From Eutreptiella sp. 'Long Island Sound 2002' (lineage: Eukaryota > Euglenozoa > Euglenophyceae > Eutreptiales > Eutreptiaceae), in the NCBI GenBank assembly GCA_964036045.1, contig OZ038381.1:143477596-143541595 (forward strand): DNA of 64,000 nt. Reading direction: 5' to 3'. A program made the position numbers and the translations under genes. Under the pieces are notes generated by a model. That model saw only the letters and a program-made list of their open reading frames with translations, did not search any database and was not told the origin of the DNA. Shown here in pieces: positions 1 through 11,640 of the stretch; within the stretch, counting starts at the first letter, position 1, and each line of letters begins with the position of its first letter.

Positions 1-1225
1 GGAACAGGCAAGCCCCCCCCCAAAAAAAAAAAAAAAAAAGAGGAGGGGGGAAGGGGAAAAGGCACGAAAACAGCCCACAGCCGCCCAACCACCCGCCAAC
101 ACCACCACAGGCGGCCAGGCCCCCCCCCCCAGGAAAAAAAAAAAAAAAAAAAAAAAAAAAGGGGGACCCCCGCAGAGGCACAGGCGAACCACCCACCCAA
201 AACCGGCAACACCAAGCCAGTAACAGCGGACCACGGGGAAAAGGGACAGAAAAAAAAAAAAAAAATAGAGCCACCAGCCCAGCCCGAAAGAAAGGGGATG
301 GAGGGACAGGGACCACAAAGCCCAGAAAAAAAAAAAAAAACACACCCCAACAACCCAGCCAAGACGGACTGGGCACAGGCGAGACCCGGGCCCGGCACAC
401 ACGCCCACACCGCGCGCCGGAACCGGAAACGGCGGGGGGCAAGCGGGGCGCCCACGAAACCACACAGGTCCCAAAAGCAGACCGAAACCGAAGCCCAACC
501 ACGAACACCACAAATAGCCGACACTAGGGGAACAACACCACGAATCGAGCCCAAAAACACCCACCCTAAACCCCAGCCAGGACAGACGGGGTTAACAAAA
601 CCCGCACCCAACCACCAACCGGACCCAAACACAAACACCACACAACAGTAGGAAACCCAGTGCCCACAGCCCGGGCACTGAGGCAGCCCGTGCCATGCAG
701 GTGACCCGGCCAAACGAGATCCGGAGCCCGGGGGTAAGGCTGCATCCTAAGGCCTGCGCTGCTTTGGGACTCGAGGCGGAGCGTGCGACACCCAAGCGCC
801 TCGGAACCCTAGTACCAGGAACGTGCATGCACGCCTTGGGAACGGGATACGCCAGGAAGTCCGGTGAACCCCTAGGGTTCCGCCCAAAGGAGGGGACGTG
901 CGCAAGCACGGGGGCACACCCTCCCGGCGAGACAAGCATGTCACGCTGGCGGCGATCAGCCCTCCCGGCGTAGCCCGGGGCCGCTTTGTTGGGGGCCAAC
1001 AGTCAGGTCTAGCGGGAAGTAAGCCGCCTCCCCTCTTCACGCGCGAAGCCTCTTCCTGTTCGTCACAGGGGCGACGCCAGGGGGAACCATGGGGCGCCTC
1101 TCCACGACCGAGTGCACCTACCTACCTACCTACCTGTCAGGGGGCGAGGGGCGTAAGGGGGTTGCACACAAGCCACCAAAGGCACACGTGGGTAAGAAAA
1201 GGAAGTTGACGGTGGGATAAGGGGA
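1..1225. other. Low-complexity homopolymer and purine-rich region, no gene seen
   Basis: The first 350 bases hold A runs up to about 24 bases and C or G runs, embedded in CA- and purine-rich sequence. From about 660 to 1,200 the sequence is more complex and GC-rich but I find no convincing coding frame; short open frames here have low-complexity composition. A (CCTA)n stretch lies at about 1,119-1,136. It could be the end of a GC-rich element like those at 6.7 and 13.5 kb, but no boundary is visible. Confidence 0.6.
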
Positions 1226-1235
1226 ATGGGTGTCA

Positions 1236-1585
1236 CGTCCCCCTTGTCATGGGCCCCCAAGCGGGGTCATATTCAATCCATTTCAGTGGGGGAAGGGGTG
1301 CAGTACGGCCCCCATGTGCCCTCTAACCCCATGCATGAACCCAACGACCCACGTGCCAAGGGGAAGACGCACGGTGGGAGCACGCCCCTTGTCATGGGCC
1401 CCCCAGCGGGGCCATGTTTCATCCAATTCAGGGGGGGGATGGGTGCAGTACGTGCCCCCATGTGCCCTCTAACCCCATGCATGACCCCGTTGCACCACGT
1501 GCCAAGGACACAACGAACCGAGGGAGCGCCCCCCTTGTCATGGGCCCCTAAGCGAGGCCATATTCAATCCATTCCCTAATACCCG
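1236..1585. repeat. Tandem repeat, about 2.4 copies of a 144-147 bp unit
   Basis: The phrase TTGTCATGGGCCCC recurs near 1,244, 1,388 and 1,535, and each copy is followed by a GGGGYCATRTTYMATCC-like segment and, in the first two, by a conserved ATGTGCCCTCTAACCCC. It lies just beyond the 3' end of the MULE coding region and may belong to that element's subterminal region; this is inference. Confidence 0.7.
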
Positions 1586-3478
1586 CCAAAAATGCCTACA
1601 GTGCATCCCAAGCATGGTAGGAAATGCACAAGTGCACACCTGGTCACGGTACAAGGTGTAGGTGGTAGATCCAACGGAGGTTTGGACCGGCCCCGAGAGT
1701 TGAACATAGTGAGCTCGTTGTCTGGAAACTTCAAAGATGGCTGCATTAGGCGCGGGGGTCACCATTGTGGGGGGGAGATCGAACTCCAAAACATCGTCCA
1801 CCCCCCTTGTGGGGTCAGGACAGTTGTCAGAGGCGGCAGGGGCCAGGGCCTCGTATGCGTGTTCCGGCAGCCTCTTCATGTGGTACCCAAAAGAAAAGGA
1901 CCATCTGATGGGCTGCCTCATCCCTTCCCCATGTGGTCAACCGGTCCTTCATTGCCTCATACGGCATTGCAAAAATTTGCTTGGCCGTCTCATGCCGGGA
2001 GCGAAAGGAGCCCGTTGTCGCGCATGTGTCCAGACGCTCCCATTTCAAAATCAGCTCCCCCACAATGACCATGAGTGCGTCAAAAATGTCGTTCAACTTT
2101 TTTCGCTTGGTTAGGTGGCCCTCCTTTGCCCACCTATGCCCTCCACCCGTTGTGTGGACACAATCCCCCGTGTGAACACACCCACCTGAAAATAGCGTGC
2201 CCAGCGTCGCACCTTTCCCCCCCCCCTCGTAGCAGTCAAATATGTATGTCCACTTGAAAAGATTGGGTCCCAAGAATCTCAACATTCCACATGTGCTCAA
2301 AGACAACAATGGAGACTTGGCGATGTGCACGGGCCATGAGGTGGACCAATTTAGTGAAAGTGTTGTGGCCAAGAACACCTTTCAGGTTCTTGGCCACGTT
2401 TTTGGCAACGTGCCAGTAACACCAGAAGTGGTTGGCATTGGGGAAAACGGTGGCAACGTCCCCCGAAGCCTTCACACATGCATCCGTGAACATGACCACG
2501 GGCGCGATGCCCACGGCCGCCAACCAGTGGGTAAACTGGTACTCAAAGTTGCGAGTTTTTTTCGCCCACGACAATGGCTTGCCCCATGAGCACTGACTGC
2601 CCATAGTTGTTGACCCCCACGAAGAGGCCAATGTTCAGGTTATACCTATTACTTTGATAGGCATTGTCATGGAGCATTAGATACGGGAAGCGCCGGGCAA
2701 TAACAATTTGCTCGACGCTCATCCAGAAGACATGGGATAGTTTCTCAGTGTCATCCTTCACCACATGGGTGTACCGCCCATGTTTGCCCTTTTCCTCAAA
2801 ACGGTTGACCAACTCATGGGCATCCAGCGCTGAGGAGTACCCTTTTTCATCATAAATATTTTGCACCTGTTTTGCTGTGATCTCGACTCCGCGGTTCCGC
2901 ATGAAATCTACCACCTTGCGGGGGGGCATGAAGGCTTGTCCCAAGTTCATGATTAAATCGGCATCCTCATGGGACAAATTCACCGGACCAAGGAATTTTT
3001 TTTGCTTGGCCGTTTGCGGTGGATGGTTATGGTCTGGGCGGAGTCCTTTGGGGCTCACGGACCACACCTCACGCATGCCAGTCATCCGGCGAGAAATGTA
3101 CACATTGAAGGGACAACAATCCGCCTTTGACTCCGGTGCATATGTTGGCACCGTCCTACTATCCTCGGGAAGGACCCCGGATTGGGCTGCATTACGATTG
3201 TGCTGTTTTTGGCGGCCTACTTTGTGGCAATAAAAATATGCTTGGCCTTTGCTTTCATCGCCAGGACGACTGAGAATATAGCCGTTCTCATCCGCCCAAT
3301 CCTCCATGCGGACACAAACTTCTTGGTGACTAGAGCCGGCAAACGCATGCACAACCGGCTCCCAAGTGGCACCCATCTCCGGAAGCTTCATGCTCGCATC
3401 TTCTTCATCATTATCTTCCTCATCGGAGCACGCTTCATATGGGTCTTCTTCGAGGACCTCCGATGGTGCCGGGGACAA
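1538..3478 (-). pseudogene. MULE-family (Mutator-like) transposase, frameshifted
   Basis: On the minus strand four consecutive open segments (3,478-2,543; 2,631-2,236; 2,378-1,827; 1,921-1,538) lie in changing frames and together read as one MULE transposase. The N-terminal part has a FAR1/WRKY-like zinc region (a CCPF segment followed by DHNHPP). The catalytic core begins at LMLHDNAYQSNRYNLNIGLF with the first Asp. Then comes MFTDAC with the second Asp, followed by the family-typical NHFWCYWHVAKN. The C-terminus has a SWIM zinc finger, CTCAFPTMLGMHCRHFW (CxC then CxH). The three frame changes could be mutations or unrecognised short introns; I favour a decayed copy. I found no clear terminal inverted repeats. 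The segments overlap rather than being separated, which argues against long introns. The family cuts and pastes DNA in the nucleus. Confidence 0.85.
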
Positions 3479-4090
3479 GGAAAGGGGACTGTAGTTGGGC
3501 TCAGATGATGTGTCTGACTTCTGTGTCTGAAAAATAGTAAGTTAGAACAGATGCGCTTGATGCTGGCATTTATGAAAATATGCTGTTCAGCCCCAGCAAT
3601 CAATTAAATCTGAAAATGAATTCCATTTTTTCCCCATTTTCAGTTAATGCTAGCGCAGGCGCCAGATGTGGGCAGATCCTTTAGTCCTACGCGTAGTCCT
3701 AAGCCGTTTTTCCGGGGGATGGTTAAGCAGATATGACCTCTTAAGCAGATCTGTCAGATACGAGCCGCGCGCTGAGCATCTGGCGCCGCAACTGTGCGCG
3801 ACCACTGTGAAACTGCTCGCTGCTGCAATTAAAATCAGTGAAATGCTCGATTTTGTGGGATCTGCAGCAGCATATTAATTTCTTTTGCCTGTGGTAGTCG
3901 CTCCTTGCAATATTTCAGGTAATGCTTGGACCATGACCTCCAACAGTGTGTATTTACTTTATGGAGTAAGATTAGATTGCAGAAAAAGACAAGAACAAAA
4001 TCAAATGGAAAGTATGTACGTCACAAGCAAGCTATTGTAGAATGCTCTATGCAGTAAGGAACATGCCTTTGTTCCTCCTTCACTATTATT
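3479..4090. other. Spacer between the MULE gene and the Ty3-A LTR
   Basis: AT-richer sequence upstream of the MULE reading frame, which may hold its promoter and 5' terminus. I see no gene and no clear inverted repeat. Confidence 0.5.
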
Positions 4091-4965
4091 AGAAAGTTTT
4101 ATTGTGATTTCAACACTGTGTGTTTGTTGTGCCTCTCCTGCTGCTTGCTGCTGGTGTAGGGTTTCCTGCTGCTTGTTTTTGATGAGGAAAATGTTTTATT
4201 TGCTGAAATACAACCAATCCAGGATAACCCAAGCCAGAGATAAGCAAGTAGAAGAAAATCAGGATCAAAGCATGAAGGGCTGCAGTCACAGAGAATTGGA
4301 GAAAGAAAACTATCAACAATAGACCACAGCAATTAGCATACATTGCAACTCAGGATGAAATATTTTACGTGTTTGAGAAAAACTGATTGGAAAACTGCCC
4401 CAAGGGCTCACTCTCATCCGGAGTGCCATCTTGAGATGTGCACTCTTTGCTTCTGGGTCCCATAGGTGCTGAGGTGGCATGGCATGTGGCGATGAGGTGA
4501 CTGCCATGTCACATGGGATATTCCTACTTAGCTACCTCCTACTACCTACTTAGCATGGGGTGGTGCCCCGGCCCAGAACTTTGTTTGAACTGGTCTACGT
4601 AAACAAAAAAAGGTAGGCTGACTGGGTATTGAACCCAGGACCTCTCAAAAAGAGATGCCCCAGCCCCCTAGGGTGCATACCACTAGGATAGCTAAGAATT
4701 CATGAGAAAACATAGAGAAATTCATAAGCTCTGCCTTCAGTATATCAGTGTCTCAGCAACCCAGGAAAAGATGTTTTAGTGCCAATAGCTTGGGAATATA
4801 GGGGTCCACACCACATCCTAATTTAGTCTTTGGTTCCATAGGTCAAAATGTGTTATCACCCCTTTTGGTTGGGCCAATACTAAGATAGAAATGCCTGTGT
4901 GCTTAGAGCACCTCTAATACAACTAAAATATACCCTAAAGCATTGGAAAAGCACTTTTTCTTACT
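4091..4965 (-). repeat. 3' LTR of Ty3-A
   Basis: It matches both LTRs of Ty3-B at 45,190 and 55,766 over its length, beginning AGAAAG on the plus strand and ending TTCTTACT, so the ends are AG...CT rather than the usual TG...CA. At 875 bp it is longer than the 797-bp Ty3-B LTRs because of small indels. On the minus strand it is preceded by the polypurine tract AAGGGGGG (4,973-4,966). Confidence 0.85.
4616..4692 (-). other. tRNA-like segment inside the LTR
   Basis: On the minus strand there is an A-box-like CCTAGTGGTATG, an anticodon-like arm (ACCTC-type stem around a TTTTTGA loop, UUU at the anticodon position) and a perfect T arm (CTGGG, loop TTCAATA, CCCAG) containing a B box. The 5' and 3' acceptor halves do not pair, so this is not an intact tRNA gene. 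It is conserved in all three LTRs of the family. Confidence 0.5.
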
Positions 4966-6711
4966 CCCCCCTTGTGCAGTGGTCGTCACCACTGTCGCAC
5001 CTTCAGGAAAAAGGGATTTTTTCTTGGCCTTTCCTTGGTTTCCACATCTACTTTAAAATACCTATAGCTTCCCTAATACTGGAAACGAGCGCTTTACCAT
5101 GGCCAGCGACTCTTGCTGCATTGTTGATGACAAACTCCAACAGAAAACTCAGCGCTCTTGGCGCTGCTGGGGTTCCTGTGGCTTGGTGGGGTTAGAGTAG
5201 GGCATGCCAAGACCATATGCATGTGCATCCCTCCCTCCAAGCTGCAGCGTAACACAACCCAACGCCAGACTCTCATAGGACGCTCGACCGAAGTCTCATG
5301 GAACCTGTTGGAGACACCTGTCCTGGTACTGGGGCGAGGGTGCGCTGATTTAATTAGAATTGCCCCTTGGAGGGGTCTTGATTCTGGTTCAGTCTCTTGC
5401 TGCTGCTTTTCGGCCAGAACAGCGGCCTACTCAACGAGGCTTTGCGAGGAGGTCTGTACAACAGAGGAATGGGAGAATGAGGGACGAATCCACGCAATCG
5501 CGAAGCGATAACACCTAAATCCGTCAAATGACGGCCTAGAATTTTTCTGAAGGCACACACCTGGACAGCATCCAATTGTGCATGAGATGCACATTTTTAT
5601 AAAATTTGTAGTCATCTCTTGATTTTTCAAATCAAGAAATTCTTGCGCAGAAAAAGGCGGCGCGAAAGAGCGGCTCCTAGCGAGGCGCCGGAAGAAAAAG
5701 AAATAATAAGATTATAAACGTACGTCTCACGTAAACCGGAAAATGACGAGACACACATAAATAGATGTGATGATAGATTCCACCCACATTGCCAGAATCA
5801 ACCAAAAATCAAGAATTCGAAAAATAAGAATATGACTTCAATGAATCAGGTATAAACTGCAGGTGTGCTCGTTCTGTTTGCCCGACGCACAGTGCTTGCC
5901 ATCTGTCGTCGTTTTCAAGCCTGATAGCACGATAGAACACGATAGAGGGATAGATGAGAAAGATTGCAGATGATTAGAGGTAAGATCAGGGTGATTAGAC
6001 ATACACACAAGTGCATAGACGTTTTTCGCTTGCGCCTCGTTGTCCTCCTCACCTTGCTTCACTCTCCAGCGGTAGGTCAGGTAGGTAAGCCCAGCTCGGG
6101 CCACCCCCTGGTGGAGTTCGTGATCGTTGGTAAGATTAGGAGAAACAGAAAGGTTGACAGTACCCTCGTGCATGCTCGTGCATTCACACACGCATTAAAG
6201 GGTAGGCCACTAGAAATGCGCACGGTAAACCTTGTTTAGGTTACCCAGGGGCTCCTCGGTACGTTCTTTAAGAGAACCTGAGGAGTCTCTTAACGCTTGC
6301 TTGCTTGACAGGGGTGTTTGAGGACAGCGTATTATAGGTCACACTGAGAAGCGTATAATACGTGGAGTGTGGCTTGGTTCCTCAGCCGCAAACACCCCTT
6401 CATCGGCCTTTGCTTTACAGGTGGGCAGGTAGGGTGATTGGTGCAGCAGCGTCTCTTTTTTTTCTTGCCCTGCTAAACAAGGGCGCTGATCCCACAAACA
6501 ATTAACTGCGCCTCAGCCAGGGGTGGCGAGGGCAGTTCGACCCCATCGACATCCATGCTGTGCACGCCACCTGTGCGCCTCTCCCCTCCAAGCCCTAGAA
6601 GGGAAACGTGTTGTGACGTCCCTGTTAGGCCACAGTTGCTTAGCAGCGCTGTGTTCTCTTGTCTTCTTCACAGGAGGGTCATTAGGACCCACGACTTAAT
6701 CTTCAACACCA
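4966..6711 (-). other. Ty3-A 3' untranslated region, distal part
   Basis: This is collinear with 45,987-47,743 of Ty3-B and contains no long reading frame. It includes the polypurine tract (4,966-4,973) and two conserved hairpins listed separately. The chromovirus family therefore has an unusually long 3' untranslated region of about 2.2 kb between the chromodomain stop and the 3' LTR. Confidence 0.75.
6248..6398. other. Two conserved hairpins in the Ty3-A 3' region
   Basis: Hairpin 1 (6,248-6,289) has an outer stem CTCCTC/GAGGAG and an inner stem GTTCT/AGAAC. Hairpin 2 (6,311-6,398) has an outer stem GGGGTGTTTG/CAAACACCCC and an inner stem CGTATTATA/TATAATACG. Both recur at 47,262-47,428 in Ty3-B, where the surrounding sequence has diverged and the stems are kept apart from single changes. 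A role in RNA packaging, stability or transcription end is inference. Confidence 0.55.
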
Positions 6712-6721
6712 GCCAGTAGAG
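6712..6721. repeat. Left target duplication of the 5.5-kb insertion
   Basis: GCCAGTAGAG here is repeated at 12,254-12,263. In Ty3-B the site occurs once as CCCAGTAGAG (47,741-47,750), which shows these 10 bases belong to the retrotransposon and were duplicated on insertion. Confidence 0.65.
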
Positions 6722-7271
6722 GTAGGTAGGTAGGTATCTTTGGGAGCTCGGGATGCCTCCTTTGACGGTGCAGGAAGAAGGTCTTACCAAGGGGACGTCC
6801 TGTCCCTCCCACTGCCCTATGTTAGGTGCCTCTTGAGCCGCTCCCGCATGTGCTTGGAAAGGCATTGTCACGGCCACCCGGTCGATGTGTCCCAGGTGGG
6901 AGGGTGTCCCCACATGTGTCCATGAGTAGGGCCACATGCCCCCTCCTTTGGGCGGCAGCTCTGGGGGCTGCCCAGCCGTGTGGAGTATCTCTCACCACAA
7001 GGCGTATTGCTCCCGCTTGTCTACGGTACGACCGCCTCACCCTTGTGGCTTGAGTTGCGGGGCCGCTCCGCTTGGCAGGCGACCCCCTCCTGGACTGTGT
7101 ACCGGCCCGCCTGTCACCGGTTGCTTCCATGGCTCCGGTCGACGTTTGCCATGGTCCCCGATGCAGCCTGGCCGGGCTCGGACCAGCAGCCTTGGAGTAC
7201 CGCTCCTGCCACTGGCCCGGTGGGTCGGCTGGGTCGCCCCAGTGTGTTCGACCCATGGGGTGTTGGTTCTT

Positions 7272-9553
7272 TCCTGTGTGTGCGGTGTCCTGGGCCACCC
7301 GGCTCCTGTTCACCCGTGTGCCCGCTCGGTGTGTTGTTTTGCGTGTGCGGTGTCCTGGGCCTCCTGGCTCCTGTTCACCGGTGTGCCCGCTCGGTGTGTT
7401 GTGTTGCGTGTGCGGCGTCCTGGGCCTCCCGGCTCCTGTTCACCGGTGTGCCCGCTCGGTGTGTTGTTTTGCGCCCGCGGTGTCCTGGGCCTCCCGGCTC
7501 CTGTTCACAGGTGCGCCCGCTCGGTGTGTTGTGTTGCGTGTGCGGTGTCCTGGGCCTCCTGGCTCCTGTTCACCGGTGTTCCCGCTCGGTGTGTTGTGTT
7601 GCGTGTGCGGTGTCCTGAGCCTCCTGGCTCCTGTTCACCGGTGTGCCCGCTCGGTGTGCTGTGTTGTGTGTGCGGTGTCCTGGGCCTCCTGGCTCCTTTT
7701 CACCGGTGTGCCCGCTCGTTGTGTTGTGCTGCGTGTGTGGTGTCCTGGGCCTCCCGGCTCCTGTTCGACGGTGTGCCCGCTCGGTGTGTTGTTTTGCGTG
7801 TGCGGTGTCCTGGGCCTCCCGGCTCCTGTTCACCGGTGTGCCCGCTCGGTGTGTTGTGTTGCGTGTGCGGTGTCCTGGGCCTCCCGGCTCCTGTTCACCG
7901 GTGTGCCCGCTCGGTGTGTTGTGTTGCGTGTGCGGTGTCCTGGGCCCCCCGGCTCCTGTTCACCGGTGTGCCCGCTCGGTGTGTTGTGTTGCGTGTGCCG
8001 TGTCCTGGGCCTTCTGGCTCCTGTTCACCGGTGTGCCCGCTCGGTGTGTTGTGTTGCGTGTGCGGTGTCCTGGGCCTCCCGGCTCCTGTTCACCGGTGCG
8101 CCCGCTCGGTGTGTTGTGTTGCGTGTGCGGTGTCCTGGGCCTCCTAGTTCCTGTTCACCGGTGTGCCCGCTCGGTGTGTTGTGTTGCGTGTGCGGTGTCC
8201 TGGGCCTCCCGGCTCCTGTTCACCGGTGTGCCTGCTCGCTGTGTTGTTTTGCGTGTTCGGTGTCCTGGGCCACCTGGCTCCTGTTCACCGGTGTGCCTGC
8301 TCGTTGTGTTGTGTTGCGTGTGCGGTGTCCTGGGCCTCCCGGCTCCTGTTCACCGGTGTGCCCGCTCCGTGTGTTGTGTTGCGTGTGCGGTGTCCTGGGC
8401 CTCCCGGCTCCTGTTCACCGGTGTGCCCGCTGGGTGTGTTGTTTTGCGTGTGCGGTGCCCTGGGCCTCCCGGCTCCTGTTCACCGGTGTGCCCGCTGGGT
8501 GTGTTGTGTTGCGTGTGCGGTGTCCTGGGCCTCCCGGCTCCTGTTCGCCGGTGTGCCCGCTCGGTGTGTTGTGTTGCGTGTGCGGTGTCCTGGGCCTCCC
8601 GGCTCCTGTTCACCGGTGTGCCCGCTCGGTGTGTTGTTTTGCGTGTGCGGTGTCCTGGGCCTCCCAGCTCCTGTTCACCGGTGTGCTCGCTCGGTGTGTT
8701 GTGTTGCGTGTGCGGTGTCCTGGGCCTCCCGGCTCCTGTTCACCGGTGTGCCCGCTCGGTGTGTTGTTTTGCGTGTGCAGTGTCCTGGGCCTCCCGGCTC
8801 CTGTTCACCGGTGTGCTCGCTCGGTGTGTTGTGTTGCGTGTGCGGTGTCCTGGGCCTCCTGGCTCCTGTTCACCGGTGTGCCCGCTCGGTGTGTTGTTTT
8901 GCGTGTGCGGTGTCCTTGGCCTCCCGGCTCCTGCTCACCGCTGTGCCCGCTCGGTGTGTTGTGTTGCGTGTGCAGTGTCCTTGGCCTCCTGGCTCCTGTT
9001 CGCCAGTGTGCCCGCTCGGTGTGTTGTGTTGCGTGTGTGGTGTCCTGGGCCTCCTGGCTCCTGTTCACGGTGTGCCCGCTAGGTGTGTTGTGTTGCGTCT
9101 GCGGTGTCCTGGGCCTCCCGGCTCCTGTTCACCGGTGTGCCCGCTCGGTGTGCTGTGTTGCGTGTGCGGTGTCCTGGGCCTCCTGGCTCCTGTTCACCGG
9201 TGTGCCCGCTCGGTGTGTTGTGTTGCGTGTGCGGTGTCCTGGGCCTCCCGGCTCCTGTTCACCGGTGTGCCCGCTCGGTGTGTTGTGTTGCGTGTGCGGT
9301 GTCCTGGGCCTCCTGGCTCCTGTTCACCGGTGTGCCCGCTCGGTGTGTTGTGTTGCGTGTGCGGTGTCCTGGGCCTCCCAGCTCCTGTTCACCGCTGTGC
9401 CCGCTCGGTGTGTTGTGTTGCGTCCGCGGTGTCCTGGGCCTCCTGGCTCCTGTTCACCGGTGTGCCCGCTCGGTGTGTTCTGTTGCGTGTGCGGTGTCCT
9501 GGGCCTCCCGGCTCCTGTTCACCGGTGTGCCCGCTCGTTGTGTTGTGTTGCTG
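7272..9553. repeat. 65-bp minisatellite, about 35 copies
   Basis: A strict 65-bp unit (for example starts at 7,316, 7,381, 7,446) repeats for 2.3 kb with mostly single-base differences between copies. A shared core is GTGTGCCCGCTCGGTGTGTT. Because 65 is not a multiple of three, each frame passes through all three phases, and no phase has a stop, so all three plus-strand frames stay open and give a 65-residue Cys-rich protein repeat. This is explained by the repeat and is not evidence of a gene. Confidence 0.95.
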
Positions 9554-9579
9554 TGCGGGGCGTCGCTGCGGGGCGCTCA

Positions 9580-9722
9580 CTCGTCCATCCGGACGGCAGC
9601 TATCGTAGCCGGCAGGGGCTGGGTACCCTCCGGGCGCACACACGTCCATCCAGACGGCGGCTGTTCGTAGCCGGCAGGGGCTGGGTACCCTCCGGGCGTG
9701 CACTCGTCCATCCGGACGGCGG
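9580..9722. repeat. Short tandem repeat, 61-62 bp unit, about 2.3 copies
   Basis: CGTCCATCC recurs at 9,582, 9,643 and 9,705, separated by a shared AGCCGGCAGGGGCTGGGTAC segment. It directly follows the 65-bp array but has an unrelated unit. Confidence 0.85.
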
Positions 9723-11640
9723 CTGGCGTGCGTGTGCTTGCTCTTTGTGGCCGGGTCGGGCGGGCCGGCCTCCCGGGCGCGTTGTGGTGCGCCTCACCTT
9801 TTCCTTTGGCCGCTTTGTCTTTCTGCTTTGCTTGGCCCCCTCCGGGCTGGGGTTGCCCGCCTCTCTCTCGCTGCCCTTGCCGTTGCTCGTTGCCTTGGCG
9901 CTGTGCTTTGGTTGTTTTTCTCGGCATTCCGCTGCCTGGCTCTTCGTGCGCTCGCGCCTCGTTTGTGTCTCCCGCTTGGCCGCTGGCTGCTCTTTGGTGG
10001 TTTCTCCGCCCCCCCTCCCCTTTTGTGCCTCGCGGTTTTTGTCGCTCCTGCTTGGTGCCTTGGTGTTTTTTTTTTTTTTTTGGGGAGAAACAGGCTTAGA
10101 TGTTGGAGATGGGAGAACCTACAACCTGTGGGCACCCGTAGGCCCTCACATGGCTATGACTCTCGAGCCATCTCTTCAACCCGTGCACTGTGCCTCCCTT
10201 CTTCTTCTTCCCCTGTGCGCCCCCGTTGTCTCCGGCTTGCTCTGGTTTCCGGCCCCGGGTGCCCTGTGCCTCGGCGCTGTGCGTTGTTTGCTTTGTTGGC
10301 CTTCCGCCTCTCGGCTCTCCGTGCGCTTGTCCCTCTTTCGTGCTTTCCGCCTGGCTGTTGGTTGCTCCCCGGTGGTTGCTGCCCCCCCCCCCCCCTTTTG
10401 TCCCGCGGTTTTCGTCGCTGCCGCTCGGTGCTGTGTGCCGTGTGCTGTGTTGTGCTGTGCGTCCCTGGGTGCGGTGCTGCGCCGCGCTGCTGCGCGTTGT
10501 GTCCTCCGGTGTTGTGCTGTCCTGTGCTGTGTTGCGTTCGTTGGGTGCCGCTGCTTGTTGCGCCGTGCCCTCTGGCGTTGCCCGTCGCCCTGGGGCCCTG
10601 TGCTCTGCGGCGCTGTGTTTTGCGGTGTTCCCCCGCGCTGTGTGCTCTGTGCTGTGTGTGTTTTGTCGTGGCGTGGTGGTGCGTGCTGTTGTTCGCCGCT
10701 CTGCTTTGTGCTGTGTGTGTCCCGGGGTGCTGTGCTGTGCGTTCCCTGTCCTCTCCGCTCTGTGCGGTGCTGTGCTTCGCTGTGCTGGTGCGCTCGCGTT
10801 GTGCTGTTCGTGTGGTGCGTGCTGTTGCTGGCGCCTGGTGCTGTGGTGTGTTGTGGTGCGGTGCTGGGTCTGGTGGCCCGTGGTTGTCTGCTGGTGGCGT
10901 GTTTCGGTGTCGGTGTCCCTGTCTGGCCGCGTGGTCTGTTTCCCTGTGGTTGGTGTGGTTTGCTGTGGTGCCCTGCTTTCCTGTGTCGTGTTCTGTGGTG
11001 CTGTGCTGTCGCGTGGTGCTGTGCTGTTGTGCTCTGCTGTCGTGTTACGGTGCTGTTGGGGCTTGCTTTGCCCTCCTGTGGGCTGTCGTGCTGTGCTGTG
11101 TTGTGCTGTTGGTTGGCTGTGCTGTTTTTTGCCCGGTGGTGGTGTCTGCGTGCTGTGGTGCTCTTTTCCTCGTGCTGTGCGTTCCCTGTCTTCTCCGCTC
11201 TGTGCGCTGCGGTGCCTTGTTGTGCTGGCTGTGGTGCCCTGCTTCCCTGTGTCGTGTGCTGTGGCGCTGTGCTGTCGTGTGGTGCTGTGCTGTCGTGCTC
11301 TGCTGTCGTTTTGCGGTGCTGTTTGTGTTTGCTTTGCCCTCCTGCGGCCCGTCGTGCGGCGCCAGTGTCGTCTGCGCTGTTGTTGGTGCCTCGTGCTGTG
11401 GCGTGTCCCTGTGCGTTGTGGTGTCTCCCTGGGCGTTCTGCGGTGTGGTGGTGCTGCTCTGGTGTGTCGTGGTGTCTCGCTGTGCTGTGCGTTGTCCTGT
11501 GGTGTCCTGCGCCCTGTGCCGTGTCCTGCGGTGCCGTGCTGCCCTGCGGTGCTGTGCTGGTTGGCTGTGCTGTGCGGTTGTCTGCGCTGCTGGTGTTTGT
11601 TTTTCCTTTTGTCCTCTTTTCCTTTGCTAAAAACCCCTGC
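9723..11640. other. GC-rich low-complexity stretch with strong G+T strand bias
   Basis: The plus strand from about 10,430 to 11,600 is dominated by GTGCTGTGCTG-type words with few A residues. Long open frames exist on both strands but have extreme composition (Cys, Val and Leu, or Thr, His and Gln) and no domain. A poly-T run lies at about 10,067-10,080. Confidence 0.6.

Noticed and set aside
1-651. Thr/Pro/Lys-rich frame at 298-651 as a gene
   Set aside because: Low-complexity composition derived from A and C runs.
1000-4100. Terminal inverted repeats of the MULE
   Set aside because: I compared the regions on both sides by eye and found no convincing long inverted pair.
4616-4692. Functional tRNA-Lys gene
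   Set aside because: Acceptor halves do not pair and the segment is part of the LTR in all copies.
7272-9553. CRISPR or satellite centromere array
   Set aside because: No spacers; the 65-bp array is only 2.3 kb and lies inside a mobile insertion with its own target duplication.
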